Source: Asticcacaulis sp. AC460
GTDB taxonomy: Bacteria; Pseudomonadota; Alphaproteobacteria; Caulobacterales; Caulobacteraceae
Reading direction: 5' to 3'
NCBI RefSeq assembly: GCF_000495795.1
Contig: NZ_AWGD01000003.1
Location: 124,001 to 188,000 of the forward strand
DNA length: 64,000 bases
Shown here: positions 33,738 to 41,815 of the stretch, piece after piece
Numbering within the stretch: position 1 is the stretch's first letter
How the letters are laid out: each line of letters opens with the position of its first letter
The notes under the pieces: model-generated
What the model was told of the DNA's origin: nothing
The model's database searches: none
What the model saw: only the letters and a program-made list of their open reading frames with translations
Program-made: the position numbers and the translations under genes

Positions 33738-34271
33738 TCACTTCAAGGGTTTGCACTGTTTTGCGCCCGCCTCGAACAGGACCTCACGCAGCAGATGGTT
33801 GGCTTGCGTAAACTGCGCGATGTGATCCTGGGCTTCGGGATAATCCTGGGGCCATTTTTTGGGTTTGAAGGCTGTAAAGAAGTTCAGTGCGTCCTTGGTT
33901 TCACCGCAAACCTTGTCAGCCAGGTTACGCGAACCCGCTTTCTGAAAGCTGGCGAGGGCCCAACAGGTATGTGCAAAGCCCTTGGTCCACTGTTCCGGAC
34001 CAAACGTCATACCTGAGCCGATCTGATCCCGAATCTGCGTGCAGGCAGCATTGACGGACACCATCTGGCTGGCCAGGTCGTCCTGAACCTCGTCGAGGCT
34101 TTTGCCACCTCCAGGCTTGTAATTGGACACAAACCCATCCCAGGCCGCAAGAAACGCCACGTTGTTGGCTGAAAGCGCCTGCCAGTCCTGGGGCTTGGGT
34201 GGATAGGCCAAAGCCGGCGTGGCGCTGATCAGAACGCAACCGACGAACAACAAAGGCATGAATCGACGCAT
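33738..34271 (-). CDS. secreted helical protein of unknown function
   Basis: ATG 34271 (MRRFMPLLFVG) with GAGAGG about ten bases upstream gives 177 residues with a clear signal peptide (cleavage after ALA near residue 22). The mature part is helical and has four cysteines (AACTQIRDQ, HTCWALAS, VCGETKDAL, AKQCKPL), which could form two disulfides in the periplasm. No family was recognised. It follows another small secreted protein on the same strand, 66 bp away. Confidence 0.65.
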   Translation of the reverse strand: MRRFMPLLFVGCVLISATPALAYPPKPQDWQALSANNVAFLAAWDGFVSNYKPGGGKSLDEVQDDLASQMVSVNAACTQIRDQIGSGMTFGPEQWTKGFAHTCWALASFQKAGSRNLADKVCGETKDALNFFTAFKPKKWPQDYPEAQDHIAQFTQANHLLREVLFEAGAKQCKPLK

Positions 34272-34337
34272 ATGAGCAACCTCTCTCAAGGACGGAATGT
34301 TGCGCCGGAAGACGATGTCCGGCCGCAGAAAAGGGGA

Positions 34338-34706
34338 TTACGTGCCGGCCATTTCACAGACATCATGTGCCAGAACGTAGGTGTCGTTGGCGAAGGACTC
34401 GACCTCCTCCGACATGGCGAGGAGGGCGCGAGAATCGATACCGGGGATCAGCTTGAAGGACGTGTTGTAGGCGCGATTTGCGACGGACTGGAGCATATTG
34501 GCCGCCGACCGGAACCCGTTGCACGCCTGGACATAGTCGCCATTATCATAGGCGTCCGCCGCCGTCTTTCCTACCGCCATGGCGTAATCGTAATCCGATT
34601 GAAGCGAATTCATGATGCCTTCGGCCTCGCTGGTTTGTGCGGCAGCAGGCAGTACGGCAAAACTGGCAAGGACAAACCCGATAAAGGCCAAGACGTAAAG
34701 TTTCAT
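34338..34706 (-). CDS. small secreted helical protein of unknown function
   Basis: A 122-residue protein with a signal peptide (MKLYVLAFIGFVLASFAVLPAAA, cleaved near 23) and a mature helical domain containing two cysteines (VQACNGFRSAAN and HDVCEMAG). Size, cysteine pattern and location suggest kinship with the 33738-34271 protein, and the two probably form an operon. No family was recognised. Confidence 0.65.
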   Translation of the reverse strand: MKLYVLAFIGFVLASFAVLPAAAQTSEAEGIMNSLQSDYDYAMAVGKTAADAYDNGDYVQACNGFRSAANMLQSVANRAYNTSFKLIPGIDSRALLAMSEEVESFANDTYVLAHDVCEMAGT

Positions 34707-34853
34707 CGAACCAACCCATTTTGCGCATTTCGGATAATATGAAAGACGGCGTAACAGTGTTACTTTTTGACTTCAAGCAGCAAGTCCTGCCTTACAGCAA
34801 TTGTAATTCTAGGTGCCGGACAGATGGACCCATGCGCCGCTTGCGCGCCGACC

Positions 34854-36137
34854 TCAACCGAACACCAGCAGCAACGGAGCCCCCGCCAGCCCGGCTGCCA
34901 GGCTGAGAAACAGGGGCGCAGCCGCGCGCCAGCCAGCTTTTCCGCCCGCGGCTACGACCGCCACACCGGTCTTGACCAGCGTATTGAGCATGACCGGCAT
35001 CGCCAGAATCAGGCCGGCCGTCACGCCGGGCAAGGCATGGTCAGGCAAGCCGCCCATGGTGATAATCGCCGCATCGACATCGACCATGCCCGATACGGCC
35101 AGGGCGGCCGCCAAACCGGCCTCGCCGATTTCGGCCATCAGCCAGCGGGCAGCCAGGGACAGGACGGCGACCAGTGCGGCCAGGAACAGCGCCGGCCACA
35201 GGTCAAATGGGTTACGTACCTCAAGATTCGCGGGCGTCTCGACTTGCCCAGTTCGCGTCCGCCAGATCAGCCAGCCAGCGCAGATCACCCCGGTGAGAGC
35301 CGCCGGCACCACCATAACGGCCAAAGCAGGCAAAGCGAAAGGCGCCAGAAGTGCAGTCAGGATGAGAACGCGCAGGAACATGACCGCGGACGCGATTGCG
35401 ATGCCGGCGATCAGCACGCCTTCCCGGCCTTCTTGCTGGCGGATGCGGCTGGACAGCGCGACGGTGACGGCCGTCGACGACACCACGGCACCGGCAGCAG
35501 CGGTGGCCAGTATCCCACGCGACGGTCCCAGCAGCTTTGCCGCCATATAACCGGCGAACGAAAGGCCGGACACCAGAACCACCACCATCCAGATGTGACG
35601 CGCATTCCAGGCGCCGAAAGGGCCGAAATCAGTGTCGGGCAGCAGCGGCAATACTGCCAGACTAATGACGGCAAATCGCGCAATCGCCCGGACCTCGGCT
35701 TCGCTAAGCCCTCTTAGCCAGTCGTGAAGTTGCCGCCGCGACGAGAGCAACACCGTCATCAGGGCGGCCGCGACAGCGGCCAGCACCATCTCGCCCATGC
35801 CAGCGCTAACGCCTATGGCCAGGGTGACGATGCCGGCTGTCGTCGAGGTAATACTGACATTTCCACTCGCCTTTGAATGCCGGCCATATCCGACCACGAG
35901 CGCCAGGGCGGTGGTGGCAACCAGAACAAGGCCGGCAAACGGCGCCTTCGCCATAAGATGGCCCGCAATCCCGCCAGTCAGGCCCAAAAGGCCGAACGTG
36001 CGGATGCCCGCGACACGCGCCCCTGCGGGATCGTCACGTCGCGACCAGCCACGTTCGACCCCGATCAGCAGCCCAAGACCCAAAGCCAGAACCAGACCCT
36101 GAAACGGACGAAAGGCTTCGAAAAAACTATGGGACAT
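34854..36137 (-). CDS. MgtC/SapB and DUF4010 membrane protein
   Basis: A 427-residue inner-membrane protein. The N-terminal third carries the MgtC/SapB core (LALGLGLLIGVERGW, AGIRTFGLLGLTGGIAG) and the remaining two thirds are the DUF4010 domain with repeated small-residue membrane helices (AAGAVVSSTAVTVALSSR, AALAVSGMVDVDAAI). About 12 membrane segments in total. MgtC proteins are linked to magnesium limitation and F-ATPase control in pathogens; the role of the DUF4010 fusion is unknown. Adjacent to tRNA-Gly. Confidence 0.85.
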   Translation of the reverse strand: MSHSFFEAFRPFQGLVLALGLGLLIGVERGWSRRDDPAGARVAGIRTFGLLGLTGGIAGHLMAKAPFAGLVLVATTALALVVGYGRHSKASGNVSITSTTAGIVTLAIGVSAGMGEMVLAAVAAALMTVLLSSRRQLHDWLRGLSEAEVRAIARFAVISLAVLPLLPDTDFGPFGAWNARHIWMVVVLVSGLSFAGYMAAKLLGPSRGILATAAAGAVVSSTAVTVALSSRIRQQEGREGVLIAGIAIASAVMFLRVLILTALLAPFALPALAVMVVPAALTGVICAGWLIWRTRTGQVETPANLEVRNPFDLWPALFLAALVAVLSLAARWLMAEIGEAGLAAALAVSGMVDVDAAIITMGGLPDHALPGVTAGLILAMPVMLNTLVKTGVAVVAAGGKAGWRAAAPLFLSLAAGLAGAPLLLVFG

Positions 36138-36239
36138 AGCCTGACTTCACCCGAACCTTTGCGGGCAGTCTTTGACCTCGATCAAGGCATTCCGCCCAAG
36201 CCGTGCAGCCGAGACGGAAAGCGCACGTCCGACAAAAGG

Positions 36240-36313
36240 TGGAGCGGGTGAAGGGAATCGAACCCTCGTATTCAGCTTGGGAAGCTGCTGCTCTACCATT
36301 GAGCTACACCCGC
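36240..36313 (-). tRNA. tRNA-Gly(CCC)
   Basis: The minus strand folds into a full cloverleaf: acceptor GCGGGTG/CACCCGC, D arm GCTC-AATGGTA-GAGC, anticodon loop TTCCCAA giving anticodon CCC, T arm with TTCGATT loop, discriminator T and an encoded CCA end at 36240-36242. The outermost anticodon-stem pair is G-A, otherwise stems are regular. It reads GGG glycine codons. Confidence 0.93.
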
Positions 36314-36392
36314 GTTTCAAGGCGTAGCCGTCAGATGCCACACGCTCCCCAATAAGGTCAAGCGCCATCCCTACCCAATCAAAAGGGTTAAT

Positions 36393-36410
36393 TTATCCAC
36401 ATATGTGGAT
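36393..36410. promoter_or_regulatory. overlapping inverted DnaA boxes upstream of gcrA
   Basis: TTATCCACA (36393-36401) is a perfect DnaA box. It overlaps an inverted near-copy so that ATCCACATATGTGGAT (36395-36410) is a 16-bp palindrome. A third DnaA-like site, TGTCCACAT on the minus strand, lies at 36435-36443. In Caulobacter, DnaA activates gcrA, so the arrangement fits. Confidence 0.6.
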
Positions 36411-36478
36411 CATCCGAACACAACATATAGATATATGTGGACAGTCGTAAATTCCCCTCACACCATATATTGCGGTTT

Positions 36479-36494
36479 TTAACCCTTCGTTTAC
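36479..36494 (+). promoter_or_regulatory. CtrA-like box upstream of gcrA
   Basis: TTAA-CCCTTCG-TTTAC has the CtrA spacing TTAA-N7-TTAAC with one mismatch, 126 bp before the gcrA start. CtrA represses gcrA in Caulobacter. The same TTTAC variant occurs in front of podJ. Confidence 0.5.
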
Positions 36495-36619
36495 TATCTG
36501 TGGGTGGCTGGGGAGCAGGTCCACACGGACATGTCTACATATTGTGGTGCGTTACCTTGCGATCCGCAAGTGATCGTTGCCACGATGATGGCCCGGAAGT
36601 GGCTATGGGAGAGTGAAAC

Positions 36620-37159
36620 ATGAGTTGGACTGACGAACGCGTCGAAACCCTGAAGAAGCTGTGGCAAGAAGGCCATTCGGCCAGCCAGATCGCCAAGCAG
36701 CTGGGCGGCGTGACCCGTAATGCCGTGATCGGCAAGGTGCATCGTCTCGGCCTGTCGGGGCGCGCCGCGCCGTCGCAGCCGACCCGCCCGCTGTACAAAC
36801 CGTCGCGTCCCGCCCGTCCGGTGACGTCCCACGGCTCTGGGCACAACCCGGCGCCGAGCCATGCCGCGCCGCAGCCGCGCCGTACCGAGCCGGTGATTTC
36901 GCGCCCGGTCATCTCGACCCCGATCGTGCCCTATGTCGAAGCGCCCGGCACGGCGACTGTCCTGACCCTGGGCGCCAAGATGTGCAAATGGCCGATCGGC
37001 GATCCGTCGTCGGACAGCTTCTCCTTCTGCGGCCGCCGCGCCGACGACGGCACGCCCTACTGCGTTGAACACGCCCGTGTGGCCTACCAGCCGTCGCAAA
37101 AGACCAAAAAGCGCGACACCGGCACGGATCTTTCGCGCAGCCTGCGCCGCTACCTGTAA
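36620..37159 (+). CDS. gcrA: cell-cycle regulator GcrA
   Basis: The 179-residue protein starts MSWTDERVETLKKLWQEG and continues SASQIAKQLGGVTRNAVIGKVHRLGLSGR, the diagnostic GcrA helix-turn-helix. A Pro/Arg-rich linker follows, then the conserved C-terminal part (LGAKMCKWPIGDP, FCGRR, YCVEHARVAYQP), which in Caulobacter contacts sigma-70 domain 2. GcrA activates promoters that carry CcrM-methylated GANTC sites, driving S-phase genes including polarity genes such as podJ. An internal GGAGAG precedes the ATG. The upstream region has DnaA and CtrA-like sites, and a strong terminator follows. Confidence 0.96.
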   Translation: MSWTDERVETLKKLWQEGHSASQIAKQLGGVTRNAVIGKVHRLGLSGRAAPSQPTRPLYKPSRPARPVTSHGSGHNPAPSHAAPQPRRTEPVISRPVISTPIVPYVEAPGTATVLTLGAKMCKWPIGDPSSDSFSFCGRRADDGTPYCVEHARVAYQPSQKTKKRDTGTDLSRSLRRYL

Positions 37160-37184
37160 GATTTTCGCTGAAATCACAGAACAG

Positions 37185-37216
37185 CCCCGCCATCACGGAT
37201 GGCGGGGTTTTTATTT
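37185..37216 (+). terminator. Rho-independent terminator of gcrA
   Basis: A 9-bp stem (CCCCGCCAT with ATGGCGGGG) and 5-base loop are followed by TTTTTATTT. It overlaps the stop codon of the convergent PDZ/GAF gene. Confidence 0.9.
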
Positions 37217-39046
37217 GGCCTGCCGCCCGGTACGTTTCGCCACCGGCGGTGATGTCATAAGCGCCTGCTGGATCTGGCTTTCCAGGACCTCCGCGCGCTG
37301 GCGCAGGCCGGCGGCCTCCTGTTCCAACTCTTCAACGCGCAGGGCATGCAGGTCCAGGCCGATCTTGCGGATCGCCGCTTCCAGCGCCTCACGTTCGTCC
37401 GGACGGTACAGTTCGCCCGACGGCTTGGGCCCCAGCAGGACAAAGCCTGATACGTCCGCCCGGTACAGCATAGGGAGGGCCAGGCCGCCCTCCAGCTCCG
37501 GCAGGACATCGCGCAGAAGCTCGCCTTCGACGGCAACACGGTCGGCCCGCATGCGCACCACGCCCGGCAGGTCGGAATCCACCTGCTCGGGCGCCCCTGA
37601 CAGGCCATCCTCGGTACGCAGATAATCACGCCCCGCCACACGATAGATGGCAACTCCGGCGCCGCCCGAAAACCGCGTCAGTTCCGTCACCGTCGCCTTT
37701 TCGAGCGCATCCGGCGTATGAACAAAGCCCGCCTCGACCATGAAGCGCTTCAGCCTGGCCTCGTTGTCATGCCATTTGCGGAACAGAAAGGTCTCCACCG
37801 ACTTTTCGACAAAACCCTGGATGTTGTGGAAGGCGAAGAAGATGAGCAGCGCCACCCCGGCATCCATCAGGACATTGGCCTTGACGCCCAGCAGACCGGT
37901 GAGCTGGCCGACCAGCCATTCGGTGATGCCGAACGCGGTCAGCAGAATGATCGAAAGGACCGTATAGACGACTGTCCGGTTGATGGCGAAACCGATGTCG
38001 AGAACGCGCTCACGCAGGACAGCATAGGCGAACAGAAACAACCCGGCCGTGGGCATGACGACGGCGGCGACGATCAGCGGGTCGGTGAGCAGCCAAGGAA
38101 TTCGTGTCAGGAAGATGACTCCAGCCAAGACCTGATAGAAACTTATCAGCGCGACAGCAACCAACAGAAGGACATAACGTGGCCGCATCTCGGGCGTGCT
38201 GTCGCGCCAGCCGGCGAACAATGTGGCCAGGGCCAAGCCGAACCCAGGAAAGGCCAGAACGGACGTCAAGAAGCCCCCACCGAACACCGGCGCGTCAATC
38301 CGGAACAGGAAGTTGAAAACATCCGCCGCGGTCGCGACAGCCATCAGAATGGCGTAGATGCGCGTGGTCCATTGGGCTAGGGGGCCATCGCGACCTGCGG
38401 TTTCGCGCCGAAAGTAGCGAGCGAACAAAAGGAACAACAACGGTATGGCCGAATAGAGGATGGCCGTCAGAACCGTCGCCATGGGAAAGATGACGGGCGC
38501 ATTGAACCATGTCGTCGCCGTCGCCGACGTCAGGCTGTTGCAGGCCAGAGCCAGGCCCAGAACGAAGACCGAACGCCGCCTGCCGCTGCGCGCCAGGACA
38601 AAGATCGCCACCAATGGCCCGATCAGGGATATTACCCAGGCGACCAGTGCTGCGGCCCGGTTTTGCTCGGCCTCGGGCGGCCATTCGGCCTTCTCGAATT
38701 TCACGTCGATGGGCCTGAGCGTATCACCTGCGTGAACCGTCAACCCAATCTTTTCTCCGACCGCTGGCCAACGGCTTACATCCGTCGCCCGATCAAATCT
38801 GACCGTGTCGCCGGCTTTCAATCCGGCCCTGTCCGCCGGACCGCCCGGCGCGACCTCGACGATCGTACAGGCCTGCCAGGACTGGCAGGTTGCTGCGAAG
38901 CCGCCGGTGCTGCCGGGATAGCGCGTGACCATGTCGGTCATATTGTTACTGTTGGTAGCGAAAATGAAGGCTGTGAGCACCAGGGCCATGATCAGCCAAA
39001 CCCCGGCCAGGGGCGCAGGCGCCGTTTGTGTGGTTTCGTCGCTCAC
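37211..39046 (-). CDS. PDZ - multi-TM - GAF-like signalling protein without output domain
   Basis: A 611-residue protein. One N-terminal membrane segment (about 15-32) is followed by an extracytoplasmic PDZ-like domain (APGGPADRAGLKAGDTVRF near 65-85), about eight membrane segments (130-400), a linker helix (FHNIQGFVEKSVETFLFRKWHDNEARLKRF), a GAF-like domain (about 420-570) and a C-terminal coiled coil. The layout resembles the sensory half of membrane histidine kinases or PP2C regulators, yet no kinase, cyclase or phosphatase domain follows. It may act through a partner. It converges on gcrA. Confidence 0.7.
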   Translation of the reverse strand: MSDETTQTAPAPLAGVWLIMALVLTAFIFATNSNNMTDMVTRYPGSTGGFAATCQSWQACTIVEVAPGGPADRAGLKAGDTVRFDRATDVSRWPAVGEKIGLTVHAGDTLRPIDVKFEKAEWPPEAEQNRAAALVAWVISLIGPLVAIFVLARSGRRRSVFVLGLALACNSLTSATATTWFNAPVIFPMATVLTAILYSAIPLLFLLFARYFRRETAGRDGPLAQWTTRIYAILMAVATAADVFNFLFRIDAPVFGGGFLTSVLAFPGFGLALATLFAGWRDSTPEMRPRYVLLLVAVALISFYQVLAGVIFLTRIPWLLTDPLIVAAVVMPTAGLFLFAYAVLRERVLDIGFAINRTVVYTVLSIILLTAFGITEWLVGQLTGLLGVKANVLMDAGVALLIFFAFHNIQGFVEKSVETFLFRKWHDNEARLKRFMVEAGFVHTPDALEKATVTELTRFSGGAGVAIYRVAGRDYLRTEDGLSGAPEQVDSDLPGVVRMRADRVAVEGELLRDVLPELEGGLALPMLYRADVSGFVLLGPKPSGELYRPDEREALEAAIRKIGLDLHALRVEELEQEAAGLRQRAEVLESQIQQALMTSPPVAKRTGRQAK

Positions 39047-39149
39047 GGCACTGCCCCTTGCGGCCGGACACAGGACTCACGTCCGCGCCGCATGACCACC
39101 AGATAACGGAAGGTCCTTCAAGTCAAGCGGCCCGGCCCACCATGCACCC

Positions 39150-39545
39150 TCAGTTCAGCACACGCTTGATATCGGGCAAATCCAGCGAGAAATCCGGAAT
39201 CGTCACCCGCAACGCCACGCCGTCATCGCGCTCGAACATGTAATAGCCGCCCATCGAGCCCGACGGTGTCGGCAGCGGACAACCCGACGAATAGGTATAG
39301 GTCTGGCCCGGCCGCAAAATCGGAATCTCCCCGACCACGCCCGGTCCCTCGACCACCTGCACCCGGCCCAGCCCGTCCATGATGGTCCAGTGGCGCGTTT
39401 TCAGTTGCACCACCTCGTCCGAGCCGTTGATCAGCGTAATGTGATAGGCCCACAGATAGCGGTCGTCGTGGCCGCTTTCCTCCTGCGGGACGTAATCGAC
39501 CTCGACGCTGACGGTAATGCCGTGACTGGTGTGCTGATAGGGCAT
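39150..39545 (-). CDS. apaG: ApaG (DUF525) protein
   Basis: The start is ATG 39545 (MPYQHTSHGITVSVEV), giving 131 residues, the usual ApaG size. Family signatures include WAYHITLINGSDEVVQLKTRHW, VEGPGVVGEIPILRPGQTYTYSSGCPL and GSMGGYYMFE. ApaG is a single fibronectin-III-like beta sandwich of unclear role, linked by name to ApaH-associated loci. It diverges from dcd with only about 70 bp between starts. Confidence 0.93.
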   Translation of the reverse strand: MPYQHTSHGITVSVEVDYVPQEESGHDDRYLWAYHITLINGSDEVVQLKTRHWTIMDGLGRVQVVEGPGVVGEIPILRPGQTYTYSSGCPLPTPSGSMGGYYMFERDDGVALRVTIPDFSLDLPDIKRVLN

Positions 39546-39617
39546 GCTTATCTTCTTGCTGATACCGGCGACCTCTCTTAAAGATTGAACCCCGTAAAGA
39601 AAAGAGACAAGCCTTTC

Positions 39618-40652
39618 ATGAGTGCCAATCCCGCCGTCGCCGACCTTCCGCTGCCGCAAGGCATCCTGCCGATGCAGCATCTGGCGGAACTGGTCGCAGC
39701 CGGCGTCGTTTCCAGCGACACCCCCTTTGACCACGACCAGATCCAGCCGGCCAGCATCGATCTGCGCCTGGGTGCGAAGGCCTGGCGGGTGCGCGCCTCT
39801 TACCTGCCGCGCGGCCGCACGGTCAGCGAACGCCTGCCCGACGTGGTCATGCACGAAATGGACCTGAGCAAGGGCGCCGTCTTCGAATCGGGCTGCGTCT
39901 ATATCGCCGAACTGCAGGAGCGGCTGGACCTGCCGCGCGGCGTCACCGCCCGCGCCAATCCGAAATCCTCGACCGGCCGCGTCGATGTGTTCGTGCGCCT
40001 GCTTTCAGACCGTGGCGCCTTGTTCGACGATGTCGTGGAAGGCTACAGCGGCCCGATCTATGTCGAAATCGCCCCCCAGACCTTTTCCGTGCTGGCGCGC
40101 ACCGGCACGCGGCTGAACCAGTTACGCCTGAAGCGCGGCCATTCGCCCAAGCTCTATACCTTCGACTGTGGCGTCGACCTGACGGGCGAACTGGTCGGTT
40201 TCCGCGCCCGCCGCCACGCCGGCATCATCGACCTGGACCATATCGAAGGCCACGATCCGCGCAAATACTGGGAGCCCCTGTACCAGAACGCCGGCCAGCT
40301 TCTGCTGGATCCGGGCGAATTCTACATCCTGGCGTCGAAAGGCAATGTCGAAATTCCGGTGCTGGAAGCGGCCGAAATGCTGCCGATCGACCCCAGCGTT
40401 GGCGAGTTCCGCGTCCACTATGCCGGCTTCTTCGACCCGGGCTTCGGCACCAAGGAAGCCGACGCCCTGGGTTCCAAGGGCGTTCTGGAAGTGCGCTGCC
40501 ACGAGACCCCCTTCCTGCTGGAAGACGGCCAGACGGTGGCGCGCCTGGTCTATGAGCCCCTGACTGAACGGCCGATCAAGCTGTACGGTGAAACCGGCTC
40601 GACCTATCAGCGCCAAGGCCTGAAATTGTCCAAGCACTTCAAGCCCTGGTGA
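39618..40652 (+). CDS. dcd: dCTP deaminase, long two-domain alphaproteobacterial form
   Basis: ATG 39618 (MSANPAVADL) follows AAGAGACAAG; 344 residues. It is about twice the length of classical Dcd (about 190). The N-terminal dUTPase-like domain has IQPASIDLRLG and RANPKSSTGRVDVFVRLL, the latter corresponding to the RSSxGR motif of Dcd. The second half has a similar beta pattern (FRVHYAGFFDPGFG, VLEVRCHETPFLLEDGQTVARLVYE). It should deaminate dCTP to dUTP for thymidylate synthesis. Its stop overlaps the GTG of the DUF817 gene. Confidence 0.85.
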   Translation: MSANPAVADLPLPQGILPMQHLAELVAAGVVSSDTPFDHDQIQPASIDLRLGAKAWRVRASYLPRGRTVSERLPDVVMHEMDLSKGAVFESGCVYIAELQERLDLPRGVTARANPKSSTGRVDVFVRLLSDRGALFDDVVEGYSGPIYVEIAPQTFSVLARTGTRLNQLRLKRGHSPKLYTFDCGVDLTGELVGFRARRHAGIIDLDHIEGHDPRKYWEPLYQNAGQLLLDPGEFYILASKGNVEIPVLEAAEMLPIDPSVGEFRVHYAGFFDPGFGTKEADALGSKGVLEVRCHETPFLLEDGQTVARLVYEPLTERPIKLYGETGSTYQRQGLKLSKHFKPW

Positions 40653-41518
40653 CAGCGCCAAATCACCCCCTCGCCCCCTTCCTGCAACCCGCCCGGCGGT
40701 GGATACGCTCTACCCTGCGCCGCCTGCCCGAGCCCCTGGCCGAGTTCGTCCTGTTCGGGCTGAAGATGGCCTGGTCGTGCCTGTTCGGCGCCACCATGCT
40801 GTTCCTCATCATCGTCACCAGCCTGGTCTGGCCCGATAACGCACCGATCCACCGCTACGATTTCCTGCTGCTGTGCGCGATCCTGATCCAGGCGGCGCTG
40901 GTATGGACCCGGCTGGAGACGGTCGACGAGGTCAAGGTCATCTTCCTCTACCATGTCACCGGCACGGTCATGGAGATCTTCAAGACCCATATGGGGTCCT
41001 GGACCTATCCGGAGGAGGCGATTTTCCGCATCGCCGGCGTGCCGCTGTTCACCGGCTTCATGTACGGCAGCGTCGGCAGCTTCATCGCCCGTGCCATCCG
41101 CGTCTTCGACATGCGCTTCTCCCACTACCCGAAAGCGTGGATGACCTGGCTTCTGGCGGCCGCCATCTATGTCAATTTTTTCAGCCACCACTACATCTAC
41201 GACCTGCGCTATATCCTGTTCGCGGTGACGGCCGCCATGTTCCTGCGTTGCTTCGTCTTCTTCCGCATCGACCGGCGCGTTCTTTCGATGCCCTACCTCC
41301 TGGCCGGAACCCTGACAGCGTTTTTCCTGTGGCTGGCGGAAAATATCGGCACCTTCACCCGCACCTGGCAATATTACGGCGCGGACGACGCCTGGACTCC
41401 GGTCAGCCTGCACAAGATGGGCTCATGGGGCCTGCTGCTGATCATCAGCTTCGTGACGGTTTCGCTTGTCTTTCCGCCAAAAGCCCCTGATGGCGAGTCG
41501 GAACGCCCGGACGCCTAA
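40649..41518 (+). CDS. DUF817 family membrane protein
   Basis: A GTG start at 40649 overlaps the dcd stop in GTGA, so translation is coupled. The 289-residue protein has about eight membrane segments. The DUF817 blocks LFGLKMAWSCLFGA, EVKVIFLYHVTGTVMEIFKTHMGSW and FSHHYIYDLRY...FFRIDRR are clear. Function is unknown. It ends 4 bp into the convergent regulator gene. Confidence 0.88.
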   Translation: MTAPNHPLAPFLQPARRWIRSTLRRLPEPLAEFVLFGLKMAWSCLFGATMLFLIIVTSLVWPDNAPIHRYDFLLLCAILIQAALVWTRLETVDEVKVIFLYHVTGTVMEIFKTHMGSWTYPEEAIFRIAGVPLFTGFMYGSVGSFIARAIRVFDMRFSHYPKAWMTWLLAAAIYVNFFSHHYIYDLRYILFAVTAAMFLRCFVFFRIDRRVLSMPYLLAGTLTAFFLWLAENIGTFTRTWQYYGADDAWTPVSLHKMGSWGLLLIISFVTVSLVFPPKAPDGESERPDA

Positions 41519-41814
41519 CGCTTCTCTACCAGCTTGGACAGCGTTTCCAGATAGGCCGCAAACGCGGTCCGCCCGGCCGCCGTGATATGCGCCCGCGTCA
41601 GGGGTTTGCGACCCTGGAAGCTCTTGACGATTTCGACATAGCCGGCCTCTTCGAGCTTGCGCAGGTGGACCGACAGGTTGCCCTGGGTCGCATCTAAAAG
41701 CGCCTTCAGCTCGTTGAAATCGGCGGCCTCGGCATCCATCAGGTAGGCCATGATGCCCAATCTGAGGCGGCCGTGGATCGCGTCGTCCAGCCGGTTGACG
41801 TCAAAACCAGACAC
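41515..41814 (-). CDS. winged-helix transcriptional regulator (MarR/ArsR-like)
   Basis: A GTG at 41814 starts 2 bp after the stop of the upstream gene (TAGGGTG), with GGAAGGGGCGGG as ribosome-binding region; 99 residues. The protein is a single winged helix: FDVNRLDDAIHGRLRLGIMAYL, then the recognition segment ATQGNLSVHLRKLEEAGYVEI, then the wing FQGRKPLTRAHITAAGR. This one-domain HTH type is usually the partner of the membrane protein encoded with it. Here the partner is the duplicated membrane protein just upstream, and autoregulation is likely. Confidence 0.82.
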   Translation of the reverse strand: MSGFDVNRLDDAIHGRLRLGIMAYLMDAEAADFNELKALLDATQGNLSVHLRKLEEAGYVEIVKSFQGRKPLTRAHITAAGRTAFAAYLETLSKLVEKR

Positions 41815-41815
41815 C

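Noticed and set aside
36240-36313. tRNA-Gly as an attachment site for an integrated element
   Set aside because: No integrase gene and no repeated tRNA 3' end were found on either side.
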